Below are positions 8,879 to 17,545 of a stretch of 64,000 bases of DNA, one piece after another. The notes beneath the pieces are model-generated. The model saw only the letters and a list, made by a program, of their open reading frames with translations, made no database searches and had not been told where the DNA came from. A program made the position numbers and the translations under genes. Each line of letters opens with the position of its first letter. Within the stretch, counting starts at the first letter, position 1. This DNA comes from Sulfitobacter sp. 20_GPM-1509m. Its GTDB lineage: Bacteria; Pseudomonadota; Alphaproteobacteria; Rhodobacterales; Rhodobacteraceae. The stretch spans positions 186,001 through 250,000 of the forward strand of contig NZ_JIBC01000008.1 of NCBI RefSeq assembly GCF_000620505.1, given 5' to 3'.

Positions 8879-9777
8879 TTCGGCTCTCCCTTGCGCGCCG
8901 CCATCTGCCATTCGGGTTCGTCCCACCATGGAAAGAACCCGGGCATGTCGGTCGAGACCTTGTCCGGGAACACCGGCGCGCGTTTTTCCATGAAGCTGGC
9001 CACACCCTCGGCCGCGTCGCCCGATCCGCTGCGCGCAGCGATGCCGCGGCTGTCGATCTGGTGTGCCTCCATCGGATGCGCGGCACCGGCCATGCGCCAC
9101 ATCATCTGACGGGTCAGGGCAATGGACACGGGTGCGGTGTTGTCCGCGATCTCACGCGCGATCCGGTGGGCTTCGGCCAACAGGTCCTGGGGTTCATGCA
9201 CCGACCGGACCAGCCCGCCCGCCAGGGCCTCATCCGCGCCGAACACCCGACCGGAATAGCACCATTCCAACGCCTGCGACATGCCGACAAGGCGCGGCAG
9301 GAACCATGACGATGCCGCTTCGGGCACGATGCCGCGCCGGGCAAAGACAAAGCCGAAACGCGCCGAGGTGGACGCGATGCGGATGTCCATCGGCAATTGC
9401 ATGGTCATGCCGATCCCGACAGCGGGACCATTCACGGCGGCAATCACCGGCTTGAGACAGTTGAACAGGCGCAGCGCCAGAACCCCGCCCATGTCGCGGT
9501 TGGCCGGATCGTTCCATACCGCGGGGTCGGTCGAGGTCATGTCGGGCCGTGCCGAAGTGAAGGCATCGGGGTCATCCAGATCGACGCCGGCACAGAACCC
9601 TCGCCCCGCGCCGGTCACGATGATCGCGCGCACATCGTCATCCGCATCAGCCACATCCAGCGCCGCGATCATCTCTTGCATCATCACCAGCGTAAAGGCG
9701 TTCAGCCGGTCGGGCCGGTTCAACGTCAGCACCATGATGCCGTCGGCGGTGTGTGTGGTCAGTGTCTGGTATGTCAT
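8875..9777 (-). CDS. enoyl-CoA hydratase/isomerase family protein
   Basis: A 300-residue crotonase-fold protein, slightly long for the family because of an extended C-terminus. The N-terminal strand LTLNRPDRLNAF, the oxyanion region GRGFCAGVDL and the segment RRGIVPEAASSW are visible; the glutamate in VPEA corresponds to the usual second catalytic residue, while the first catalytic glutamate is not obvious. The ATG follows a GGAGGAAACACG ribosome site. It is the first enzyme gene after the GntR regulator and is coupled by overlap to the PaaG-like gene. It likely hydrates the enoyl-CoA made by the operon's dehydrogenases. Confidence 0.88.
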   Translation of the reverse strand: MTYQTLTTHTADGIMVLTLNRPDRLNAFTLVMMQEMIAALDVADADDDVRAIIVTGAGRGFCAGVDLDDPDAFTSARPDMTSTDPAVWNDPANRDMGGVLALRLFNCLKPVIAAVNGPAVGIGMTMQLPMDIRIASTSARFGFVFARRGIVPEAASSWFLPRLVGMSQALEWCYSGRVFGADEALAGGLVRSVHEPQDLLAEAHRIAREIADNTAPVSIALTRQMMWRMAGAAHPMEAHQIDSRGIAARSGSGDAAEGVASFMEKRAPVFPDKVSTDMPGFFPWWDEPEWQMAARKGEPK

Positions 9778-9803
9778 CGTGTTTCCTCCCCCCAAGGTCC
9801 GCG

Positions 9804-10544
9804 CTACGACAAGGCGCGCGGGTTTAAGGCGATCTCGTCTTCCAGACCGGCAATCTGCGCACCGCGCCAGAAATCTTCGATGTGCATCCGCGCCCATTTC
9901 TCGGCGCGGTCGGCATCACGGTCACGCAGGGCGGCGATGATGTTGGAGTGGGCCTCGATCTGGCGTTTGTAGAATTTGGGCGCAAAGGGCGCGATCTGTT
10001 CAAACCCGCGGAACAGCAACAGCGCAATCGGTTCACGCGCCAGCCCCAGCACGCGGTTGCGGCCCATGTCGGCCAGACGGGTGTGAAAGTCCTCATCCAG
10101 GCTGATGGTGCGTTTCATCATGCCCTCGGCGGCGACGGTTTCGGCGTGCAGGCTTTGCAGGCCATTGATTTCATCCTCGGTGCCATGTTCGGCAGCCAGA
10201 CGCGCGGCCAGCGGCTCTGTCATCATGGTGACCTGCCACAGCTCGCGGAATGTCACCTTCATCAATGCCATCGCGCGTCCGGACCGCGTGGTCAGCTGAT
10301 CCGCCTGCGGCACCGCAACTTCCAGCCGTCGCGGTGACGGGCGATGCACCAGACCGTCGCTTTCCAGCTGGCGCAGCCCTTCGCGCAGGGTCGAACGTGT
10401 CACCCCGAACTGACCGGCAAGCTCGGCCTCGCCAGGCAACTGGTCGCCGGGGTTGAGGTCGCCGCGCAGGATCTGCGCCTCGATCTCGTCGGCGATCTGC
10501 TGGTAGGCAAAGTGTACCTGTGCCGGCTTGCCCGTGGCCTTCAT
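9804..10544 (-). CDS. GntR-family regulator, FadR subfamily
   Basis: A 246-residue transcription factor. Residues 10-75 form the GntR winged helix (QILRGDLNPGDQLPGE, then VTRSTLREGLRQLE), and the rest is an all-helical FCD ligand domain with the metal-type histidines in LDEDFH and EAHSNI. FCD-type regulators usually bind a carboxylic acid or CoA-ester intermediate and repress the adjacent catabolic genes. It is the first gene of the leftward TRAP/acyl-CoA operon, 26 nt ahead of the first crotonase gene, so autoregulation of the whole operon is likely. A small perfect stem-loop (10550-10567) covers its poor ribosome-binding region. Confidence 0.92.
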   Translation of the reverse strand: MKATGKPAQVHFAYQQIADEIEAQILRGDLNPGDQLPGEAELAGQFGVTRSTLREGLRQLESDGLVHRPSPRRLEVAVPQADQLTTRSGRAMALMKVTFRELWQVTMMTEPLAARLAAEHGTEDEINGLQSLHAETVAAEGMMKRTISLDEDFHTRLADMGRNRVLGLAREPIALLLFRGFEQIAPFAPKFYKRQIEAHSNIIAALRDRDADRAEKWARMHIEDFWRGAQIAGLEDEIALNPRALS

Positions 10545-10975
10545 GTCAGCACCCGTTGATCCGGGTGCACCATGTCACGGGACCCGTATCCCGGTTGAGA
10601 ATGCTGTTTGATCGCGTTGCAGGTCATGAGGCCCTCTTGGTCAGACACTCGGGCACTCTGGATGTGTCCCATGAATTCTGTCAACCGGGACAAAACTGCG
10701 GGGTTCTCTCCAATATCTAGATGTTGTGGGGAAAAACATGCTGCATGTAGTGGAATTTCAGGAGATAGACGCCGTTTTCGCTCAGTTTTCCTGCCAGCGC
10801 GCTTGCATTTAGTGTCGGACACAAAGCCCGTGACGCAGCGGCATTTCACCCTTCCGGACCACACTGTATCGGTGGTCTCCTCATTCAGGGGCTCATTTGT
10901 TGGCTGTTCGGACGTCAAGCCACAGATTCGATGCCTGCGCGAAGAACGGCGCGCAGCATATGCAAAGTGACGAGG
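10545..10975. other. 431-bp non-coding stretch upstream of the GntR gene
   Basis: No convincing gene: open frames on both strands (for example minus 10541-10918) have no family-like sequence and no ribosome site. The composition is less GC-rich than the flanking genes. It contains a 6-bp stem-loop at 10550-10567 and a TTGACA on the minus strand at 10679-10684 without a good -10. It presumably carries the promoter and operator of the GntR-led operon and the end of the regulator transcript coming from the right, but I see no clear terminator. Confidence 0.6.
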
Positions 10976-12316
10976 TCAGCCCGGGGGCACTTCGCCCCAG
11001 GCTTGGAGCTTGCGGTCGATGGTCTTGCGCGACACACCCAGACGGCGGGCCGCCTCGGCGCGGTTGCCGTGGCACAGGTCCAACATGTGCAACATGTGCC
11101 GTTGCACCACCAGATCCAGATCCTCGATGGCACGTGCACCCGCCACCGATCCTTTCCCCGCGAATTCATCGGGAAAGAACCCCAGAATCACCGACCGTTC
11201 GATCAGGTTGCGCAGTTCGCGCACGTTGCCGGGCCAGTCGTAGCGGCGCAGTTTCAGCAGCGTGTCGTCGTCCAGCCGCAGCGCGGGCATGCCCAGGGCT
11301 GTCGAAAACTGGTCCATGAACAGCGCCGCCAGGTCGACAATATCCTCGGACCGGTCCTTCAGCGGCGGCATCTCGATCTTCATCACGTTGATGCGGTGGT
11401 ACAGGTCGGCGCGGAACCGCCCCTCAGCCACGGCCTGTTCCAGATCGGCGTTGGTGGCGAACAGGAACCGCAGGTCCAGCGGGATCTCGCGTTCGGCCCC
11501 TTGCGGACGGATGCGCTGATCCTCCAGCACCCGCAGGAACGCCGCTTGCAGCGGCTCGGGCATCTGCGCCACTTCGTCTAGAAAAAGCGTGCCGCCATCG
11601 GCCAGCAGCAACAGGCCGGGTTTCAGCGTCGCGTCCCCCTCGACCGAGCCGAACAGCTCGGGCACGATCCGGTCGGGCGCAATCGCGGCACAGTTCACCG
11701 CAACAAACGCCTTGTCAGCGCGCGGCGACATCTGGTGCAATTGCCGCGCCGCCAGCTCCTTGCCCGTGCCGCTGGCACCGGTGAACAGCACCGGCGTCGG
11801 CAGCGGCGCCAGCCGTTTCAACAGGTCGCGGACCGCAGACAACGCAGGCGATTTGCCCAGCATCCGCACGGTCGATCCCGCGTCCAGCTCTCGGCGCAGC
11901 AACGTGTTGTCGCGGCGCAGGTTCTTGCGGTCCAGCGTGCGCGATACCGCCCCCAATATCTGGTTGGTGCGGAAGGGTTTCAGGATGAAATCACTGACCC
12001 CTGCCCGCAGGGCTGCAATGGCGGTTTCCAGATCGGCATAGGCGGTGATCAGGATGGTGTCGGCGTAAAACCCCTTGCGGCGCTGTTCGGTGACCCATTC
12101 CAGGCCGGTCTTGCCCGGCATGATGTTGTCCAGCACGACCACGTCGAAATGCGCCTTGTCCAGCAACTGCGTCGCCTCGGCCGGTGACGCGGCCTGTGCC
12201 ACCCGCTCGACGCGGGGTTCCAGCATCTTGACCAGAAAATTGCGCATGCCCGGCTCGTCGTCGATCACAAGGACCGACGCGCCCGCAAGCGTGCCGCCGT
12301 ATTCGTCATCTGCCAT
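10976..12316 (-). CDS. NtrC-type response regulator lacking the GAFTGA motif
   Basis: A 446-residue regulator with three domains. The receiver (12-130) has the acidic pair D19/D20, phospho-acceptor D63, T91 and K113. The AAA+ domain has Walker A GASGTGKE at 180-187 and Walker B GGTLFLDEV at 241-249. A Fis-type helix-turn-helix (RAEAARRLGVSRKTIDRKL) closes the protein. Between ELFG (220-223) and Walker B, where GAFTGA should contact sigma-54, the sequence is GSVEGDATLKPG, so sigma-54 activation is unlikely. The gene closes the formate dehydrogenase operon; no sensor kinase is nearby. It probably controls fdh expression through sigma-70, but that is inference. Confidence 0.9.
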   Translation of the reverse strand: MADDEYGGTLAGASVLVIDDEPGMRNFLVKMLEPRVERVAQAASPAEATQLLDKAHFDVVVLDNIMPGKTGLEWVTEQRRKGFYADTILITAYADLETAIAALRAGVSDFILKPFRTNQILGAVSRTLDRKNLRRDNTLLRRELDAGSTVRMLGKSPALSAVRDLLKRLAPLPTPVLFTGASGTGKELAARQLHQMSPRADKAFVAVNCAAIAPDRIVPELFGSVEGDATLKPGLLLLADGGTLFLDEVAQMPEPLQAAFLRVLEDQRIRPQGAEREIPLDLRFLFATNADLEQAVAEGRFRADLYHRINVMKIEMPPLKDRSEDIVDLAALFMDQFSTALGMPALRLDDDTLLKLRRYDWPGNVRELRNLIERSVILGFFPDEFAGKGSVAGARAIEDLDLVVQRHMLHMLDLCHGNRAEAARRLGVSRKTIDRKLQAWGEVPPG

Positions 12317-12330
12317 GGTCTTCCCTCGTG

Positions 12331-12456
12331 TCAGTCCACGCGGACGTTGTCACTGGAATAGACCTGTTGCGATGAAAAGCCCATCTCGTGCAGCCCGAAA
12401 TAGGCCATGACACCGATCACGATGATCCCGGCAAAGCCTGCAAACATCACTTTCAT
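12331..12456 (-). CDS. 41-residue single-span membrane peptide of the fdh operon
   Basis: A short gene found by reading between the regulator and the cytochrome b gene. It begins with an ATG 8 nt behind a perfect AGGAGG. The product has a basic start (MKVMFAG), one hydrophobic span of about 16 residues (AGIIVIGVMAYFG) and a polar tail ending in SSDNVRVD. It lies 34 nt after the cytochrome b subunit gene and 14 nt before the regulator gene, on the same strand, so it is co-transcribed. Size and position suggest a small accessory subunit of the membrane formate dehydrogenase, as known for other respiratory complexes. I recognise no family. Confidence 0.8.
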   Translation of the reverse strand: MKVMFAGFAGIIVIGVMAYFGLHEMGFSSQQVYSSDNVRVD

Positions 12457-12490
12457 GCCCGGCCTCCTGTTGCCTGTGCACTGAATGCGG

Positions 12491-13693
12491 TCATTCTGCG
12501 GGCCTCCGAAGTTCGTCTTCCTTGACCTTTTCCAGCCAGATCGAATGGTGCTGTTCGGCCCAGTTCACGTCAACCTCGCCGCTGCCCATCGCGTCATAGG
12601 CGCCTTCCATGCCCAGGGTCCCGATATAGATGTGGCCAAAGATGATCGCCATCATGACAAAGGCAATGATGGCATGCCACAGCTGCGCGTATTGCATCTC
12701 TTCCTGCGGGGCCAGGTTGACAGGCAGGGTGCCAAATCCCACGGCTTGCGGCAATCCGCTGTCGTTCAACAGTGCGAACGTATGCCCGAACAGCGGCAGG
12801 TCGAAGGGAAACAGCAATGACAGACCCGAGGCCGACACCGACGCGCCCAGAACGATCACCGACCAGAAGATCAGCTTTTGACCGGCGTTGAACTTCTTCG
12901 CGGGCGGGTGCTTTTTGCCGATGATGCCACCGCCATAGCGGAACCATGTCAGGTCCGTGCGGTCGGGCAGATTGTGCCAGACCCACATCACGAACACCAT
13001 CACCAGCGCGATCATGAAGGCCCACGAGACGTTGTCGTGAATATATTTTGTCCCCGTCAGCAGGACCGAGTTGAAGTCGTGGCCAAAGGTCGGGATCAAC
13101 ACCTTGCGTCCGAACAGGGATAACAGCCCTGTAATCGCAAGCAGGATAAAGGACCCCGCGAGCATCCAGTGGGCAAAGCGTTCAATCGCCTTGAACCGGG
13201 TCACGGTGCGCCCCGACATGCCGTCCTCGACCCGCACGCGACCGCGCAACAGGAAGAACACAGCCAGAATGGCCAGCGTGCCCAGCAGCAACCAGCCACC
13301 ATAGGTCAGCAACGGGCCACGGCGCACATTCAGCCACCACATGCCCCCGTCCTGCACCAGCACTTTGCCGGTGGGGTTCAGGGTGGTCACGCGCACGTCC
13401 GCCTCGTTATAGCGCAGCGCGCGCCATTGTTCGGCATCCGAGGTGCCACCCAACGGCCCAAGGCCGGGCGCGGTGCCCGCATCGCCGCCGATGTTGTTGC
13501 GGCGGAAACTGTCATCAACCTCAAGACCCTGCTGGCGGCGCAGCACGTCCTGAAGCGTTTGCGCCCCGCCGGTCGAGGCGCGTGGCGTATCGACGTTTGC
13601 CGCGTTTTCAGGCGGGCGCACGTCTTGTGCAGATGCGATACCGGGCAAGGCCAGCAACGCAATAACGAATAGTGCCATCAGATGGCGCAACAT
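12491..13693 (-). CDS. formate dehydrogenase cytochrome b subunit (gamma)
   Basis: A 400-residue inner-membrane protein of the FdoI/FdnI cytochrome b556 family, extended at the N-terminus. It begins with a signal-like segment (MLRHLMALFVIALLALPGIASA), a poorly conserved periplasmic region, then a first span and the diheme b core starting at KAIERFAHWMLAGSFI, where the histidine is a probable heme ligand; further heme-type histidines occur in AQLWHAIIAF and FGHIYIG. It would take electrons from the FeS subunit to the quinone pool. The start is the ATG of MLRHLM; the open frame further upstream lacks family similarity. It lies downstream of the FeS subunit gene. Confidence 0.92.
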   Translation of the reverse strand: MLRHLMALFVIALLALPGIASAQDVRPPENAANVDTPRASTGGAQTLQDVLRRQQGLEVDDSFRRNNIGGDAGTAPGLGPLGGTSDAEQWRALRYNEADVRVTTLNPTGKVLVQDGGMWWLNVRRGPLLTYGGWLLLGTLAILAVFFLLRGRVRVEDGMSGRTVTRFKAIERFAHWMLAGSFILLAITGLLSLFGRKVLIPTFGHDFNSVLLTGTKYIHDNVSWAFMIALVMVFVMWVWHNLPDRTDLTWFRYGGGIIGKKHPPAKKFNAGQKLIFWSVIVLGASVSASGLSLLFPFDLPLFGHTFALLNDSGLPQAVGFGTLPVNLAPQEEMQYAQLWHAIIAFVMMAIIFGHIYIGTLGMEGAYDAMGSGEVDVNWAEQHHSIWLEKVKEDELRRPAE

Positions 13694-13724
13694 GGGAAAT
13701 CCCCCGCATGAATAACGGTGAAGC

Positions 13725-13750
13725 GGCGGCCCGCCACAACGGGGGCCGCC
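13725..13750 (-). promoter_or_regulatory. stem-loop between fdh FeS and cytochrome b genes
   Basis: An 8-bp perfect GC inverted repeat (13725-13732 with 13743-13750) in the 110-bp gap between the two subunit genes; a second, looser 8-bp repeat (13762-13769 with 13791-13798) follows just upstream. Neither has a T-run on the minus strand. They may stabilise the fdhA-FeS message relative to the membrane subunit. Confidence 0.4.
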
Positions 13751-13803
13751 AGACCTGTCATCGGCACGGACGCGTGGCCCGTAAGTGTGACCGTGCCGCC
13801 GGG

Positions 13804-14397
13804 TTACTGACCCTTCTGGCCGTAGGCTGTGCCCCAACCCCATGCGCCGGACCCGAAACCACGGGCCACCACACGTTCGCGGTAGATGTCCGAGACCATG
13901 TCGCCGTCACCGGCCAACAGGGCCTTGGTCGAACACATCTCGGCACAGATCGGCAGCTTGCCTTCTGCAATCCGGTTGCGCCCGTACTTCTGGAACTCGG
14001 CGGCCGAGTTGTTTTCCTCGGGGCCACCGGCACAGAAGGTGCACTTGTCCATCTTGCCGCGCGAGCCGAAGTTGCCCGCCTGCGGATACTGCGGCGCACC
14101 AAAGGGGCACGCGTAGAAACAGTAACCACAGCCGATGCACAGGTCCTTGGAGTGCAGAACCACGCCTTCGTCGGTCTGGTAAAAGCAGTCCACGGGACAG
14201 ACGGCCATACAGGGCGCGTCCGAACAGTGCATACAGGCCACCGAGATCGAGCGTTCGCCCGGCTTGCCGTCCTGAATGGTCACCACCCGACGGCGGTTGA
14301 TGCCCCAGGGCACTTCGTGCTCGTTCTTACAGGCCGTGACACAGGCGTTGCATTCGATGCAGCGTTCGGCATCGCAGAGAAATTTTGATCTAGCCAT
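13804..14397 (-). CDS. formate dehydrogenase iron-sulfur subunit (beta)
   Basis: A 197-residue ferredoxin-type electron-transfer subunit. Four cysteine groups are visible: CIECNACVTAC near residue 13, CMHCSDAPCMAVCP near 55, CIGCGYCFYACP near 87, and the remaining ligands in KCTFC and CAEMC. This is the four-cluster layout of the HybA/FdnH/DmsB family, although it lacks the long C-terminal membrane anchor of FdnH. It connects the catalytic subunit to the cytochrome b subunit. It has an AAGGAG ribosome site 8 nt ahead of the ATG and starts 12 nt after the stop of fdhA, consistent with one operon. Confidence 0.94.
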   Translation of the reverse strand: MARSKFLCDAERCIECNACVTACKNEHEVPWGINRRRVVTIQDGKPGERSISVACMHCSDAPCMAVCPVDCFYQTDEGVVLHSKDLCIGCGYCFYACPFGAPQYPQAGNFGSRGKMDKCTFCAGGPEENNSAAEFQKYGRNRIAEGKLPICAEMCSTKALLAGDGDMVSDIYRERVVARGFGSGAWGWGTAYGQKGQ

Positions 14398-14409
14398 TCT
14401 CTTGTCTCC

Positions 14410-17397
14410 TTACGCGGGCATGATTTTGCAAAGAGTCGCTTTGGTCTCTTGCATCTGTGTGACGGAATCGTAGCCATAGGTCTGCACGGTGTTGGTGCTT
14501 TCCCCCAGAACGATCGGATCGGCACCCACGGGGTATTTGTCCCGCAGGCTGACGCCTTCCATATGGCCGCCAAAGTGGAACGGCATAAAGGCAACGCCCT
14601 CGCCGACCCGTTCGGTGACCATGGCCTGCACCTTGATCCGCCCGCCTTCCGGCCCTTCGACCCAGACATCGGTCCCGTCACGCACACCCAGATTGTTGGC
14701 GTCGCGCGTGTTGATCTCGATGAACATGGTCTGCTGAAGCTCGGCCAGCCACGGGTTCGACCGCGTCTCGTCGCCGCCGCCCTCGTATTCGACCAGACGG
14801 CCCGAGGTCAGGATGATCGGGAACTCCTTGGAAAAGTCGTTCTTCTGGATCGACGCATACAGCGTCGGAACCCGCCAGAACGATTTGTCCTCGTAGGTCG
14901 GATAGTCTTCGACCAGATCGCGGCGGTTGGTGTACAGCGGCTCGCGGTGCACCGGCACAGGATCGGGGAAGGTCCAGACCACGCAACGTGCCTTGGCGTT
15001 GCCAAAGGGCGCACAGCCATGGGCAATCGCCACCCGCTGGATGCCGCCCGACAGGTCGGTCTTCCAGTTGATGCCGCCAACTGCCTCGACATAATCCGAG
15101 GGCATGTCACCCTGTTGCGAGGTTTCGCCAACTTCTTCGGTGCCTTCGTCGGCCTTTTCGGGCGCTTCATAGCCTGCGACCATTTCAATCGAACGGCGTT
15201 CATCTGCTGTCAGATCACCGTCCCAACCAAGGTCGATCAGCATCTGCATGGTGAATTCAGGATAGCCATCCTGAATTTCAGACCCGACGGAGTAAACACC
15301 CTCGGCCAGCAGGTTTTCACCGTCACGTTCCACACCGAACCGGGCGCGGAAGGTCAAACCGCCTTCGGCCACCGGCATCGACATATCATACAGGTTGGCC
15401 GTGCCGGGGTGGTTCATCTCGGGCGTGCCCCAGCAGGGCCACGGCATCCCGTAGAAGTCACCATCCGCCGGACCGCCATTGGCCCGCAGCGTGGTCTTGT
15501 CAAAGGTATGCTGGTTTTCCATGTGAATCTTCATCCGCTCGGGGCTTTGACCCGTATAGCCGATGGTCCACATGCCGCGGTTGAACTCGCGGGTGATATC
15601 CTCGATCAGCGGCTCCTCGCCGTTCACCTCGATGTTGCGGAACATGCGATCCGCAAAGCCGAACTTGGTGGCGAACTTGTGCAGGATCGTGTGATCGGGC
15701 AGCGATTCAAACAGCGGCTCGACAACCTTTTCCCGCCATTGCAGCGACCGGTTCGACGCGGTGACCGAGCCAGAGGTTTCAAACTGCGTCGACGCGGGCA
15801 ACAGATAGGTGTTGTCGGTGCGGTCGTGCAGCACGGCGGAAACGGTGGGGTAAGGATCGACCACGACCAGCAGGTCCAGCTTCTCCATCGCCGTTTTCAT
15901 TTCCTTCTGACGGGTCTGCGAGTTGGGCGCATGACCCCACAGCACCATCGCCTTGGTGTTATCCGGCTGCTCCAGGTTTTCGCGTGCCTCAAGAACACCG
16001 TCGATCCAGCGCGAAACGGGAATGCCCGTCAGCCCCATCATCTGCTTGTCCTTGCCATCGGCGCCCTTGATGGTGCCAAAGCGGCCCTTGAGCCAATCCA
16101 GGTCTTCCTCCCAGACGCGCGCCCAGTGGGCCCACGATCCGGCAGACAGACCGTAATAGCCCGGCAGCGTGTCGGCGAGAACGCCCAGATCGGTCGCCCC
16201 CTGCACGTTGTCGTGGCCGCGGAAGATGTTGGTGCCACCGCCTGCGGTGCCCATGTTCCCCAGCGCAAGCTGAAGGATGCAATAGGCGCGGGTGTTGTTG
16301 TTGCCGTTGGTGTGCTGCGTGCCACCCATGCACCAGATCACGGTGCCGGGGCGGTTGTTGGCCAAAGTGCGGGCCACGCGTTTCAACTGTGCCTCGGGCA
16401 CACCTGTCACACGCTCGACCTCGTCCGGTGTCCAGTTGGCCACCTCTTTGCGGATCTCGTCCATGCCCCAGACACGGGTGCGGATGAATTCCTGATCCTC
16501 CCAACCGTTGTCGAAGATGTGGTACAGAATGCCCCAAACCAGCGCCACGTCCGACCCGGGCCGGAAGCGCACGAATTCGTCCGCATGGGCCGCCGTGCGG
16601 GTAAAGCGCGGATCGCAGACGATCAGCGGCGCGTTATTCTGTTCCTTGGCTTTCAGCAGGTGCTGAAGCGAAACAGGGTGCGCCTCGGCGGGGTTGCCGC
16701 CAATGATGAAGATCGCCTTGGAATTGTGGATGTCGTTATAGCTGTTGGTCATGGCGCCGTAGCCCCATGTGTTCGCAACACCCGCAACCGTGGTCGAGTG
16801 GCAGATACGCGCCTGGTGATCGACGTTGTTGGTGCCCCAATAGGCCGCGAACTTGCGGAACAGGTACGCCTGTTCGTTCGAATGCTTGGCCGAGCCCAGC
16901 CAATAGACGCTGTCGGGACCGGACGTGTCACGGATCGACGTCATCTTGTCGCCGATCTCGTTGATCGCCTGCTCCCAGCTGATGCGCTGCCATTCGCCGC
17001 CGACTTTCTTCATCGGATACTTCAGGCGGCGTTCGCCGTGGGCGTGTTCACGCACCGACGCGCCCTTGGCGCAGTGAGCGCCCAGGTTGAACGGGCTGTC
17101 CCAGCCGGGTTCCTGCCCGACCCAGACACCGCCCGACACTTCGGCGATGACCGTGCAGCCCACCGAACAGTGGGTGCAAATGGATTTCTTGATTTCGATG
17201 GCGCCTGTCGCCGCTGCCGTTGCGGCATTGGCTTGTTGGACGGTGCCGCCTGTCGCAGCAATGGCAGCAAGGCCGCCAATGGCCAGCCCTGAACCGCGCA
17301 GAAACGCACGGCGGTCGATCTTGGACCGGGCCACGTCAGACAGGATACTTGTCCGCTGGGGGCGTCGCGCAACCCCGTTGGTCTTTTTCCTCAACAT
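14410..17397 (-). CDS. fdhA: formate dehydrogenase catalytic subunit, Tat-exported, cysteine type
   Basis: A 995-residue molybdo/tungsto-bis-MGD oxidoreductase that would oxidise formate to CO2 in the periplasm. The twin-arginine signal is at residues 28-32 (DRRAFLRG). The N-terminal 4Fe-4S ligands are C74, C77, C81 and C109, and the metal ligand is C199 in ARICHSTTV, where E. coli FdnG has selenocysteine. K111 of HCAKG is the electron-relay lysine. The C-terminal pterin-binding domain ends near SVTQMQETKATL. A GGAG site precedes the ATG. TorD-like chaperone, Tat-small, FeS and cytochrome genes surround it. A tungstate importer nearby suggests W may be used, which sequence alone cannot settle. 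Confidence 0.96.
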   Translation of the reverse strand: MLRKKTNGVARRPQRTSILSDVARSKIDRRAFLRGSGLAIGGLAAIAATGGTVQQANAATAAATGAIEIKKSICTHCSVGCTVIAEVSGGVWVGQEPGWDSPFNLGAHCAKGASVREHAHGERRLKYPMKKVGGEWQRISWEQAINEIGDKMTSIRDTSGPDSVYWLGSAKHSNEQAYLFRKFAAYWGTNNVDHQARICHSTTVAGVANTWGYGAMTNSYNDIHNSKAIFIIGGNPAEAHPVSLQHLLKAKEQNNAPLIVCDPRFTRTAAHADEFVRFRPGSDVALVWGILYHIFDNGWEDQEFIRTRVWGMDEIRKEVANWTPDEVERVTGVPEAQLKRVARTLANNRPGTVIWCMGGTQHTNGNNNTRAYCILQLALGNMGTAGGGTNIFRGHDNVQGATDLGVLADTLPGYYGLSAGSWAHWARVWEEDLDWLKGRFGTIKGADGKDKQMMGLTGIPVSRWIDGVLEARENLEQPDNTKAMVLWGHAPNSQTRQKEMKTAMEKLDLLVVVDPYPTVSAVLHDRTDNTYLLPASTQFETSGSVTASNRSLQWREKVVEPLFESLPDHTILHKFATKFGFADRMFRNIEVNGEEPLIEDITREFNRGMWTIGYTGQSPERMKIHMENQHTFDKTTLRANGGPADGDFYGMPWPCWGTPEMNHPGTANLYDMSMPVAEGGLTFRARFGVERDGENLLAEGVYSVGSEIQDGYPEFTMQMLIDLGWDGDLTADERRSIEMVAGYEAPEKADEGTEEVGETSQQGDMPSDYVEAVGGINWKTDLSGGIQRVAIAHGCAPFGNAKARCVVWTFPDPVPVHREPLYTNRRDLVEDYPTYEDKSFWRVPTLYASIQKNDFSKEFPIILTSGRLVEYEGGGDETRSNPWLAELQQTMFIEINTRDANNLGVRDGTDVWVEGPEGGRIKVQAMVTERVGEGVAFMPFHFGGHMEGVSLRDKYPVGADPIVLGESTNTVQTYGYDSVTQMQETKATLCKIMPA

Positions 17398-17545
17398 ATC
17401 TTCACTCCCTGAACGCGGGTCTTGGCCCGCATCTGGTGGCTAATGGATGGCAATTCGCAGTCGGGCGTCACGCAACCAGTCGCTTATTGCCGGTGTTGCA
17501 GGTCCGGGATCGGGCCGTGCGGTGTCTTGGGTCCGGGCCGGGGGC

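Noticed and set aside
10541-10918. Possible 125-residue gene (minus strand) in the 431-bp gap
   Set aside because: No ribosome site, cysteine- and arginine-rich irregular composition, overlaps the regulator start, and an equally long frame exists on the other strand.
16795-16815. Selenocysteine in FdhA
   Set aside because: The metal-ligand codon region reads ARICHSTTV with an ordinary cysteine codon; there is no in-frame TGA.
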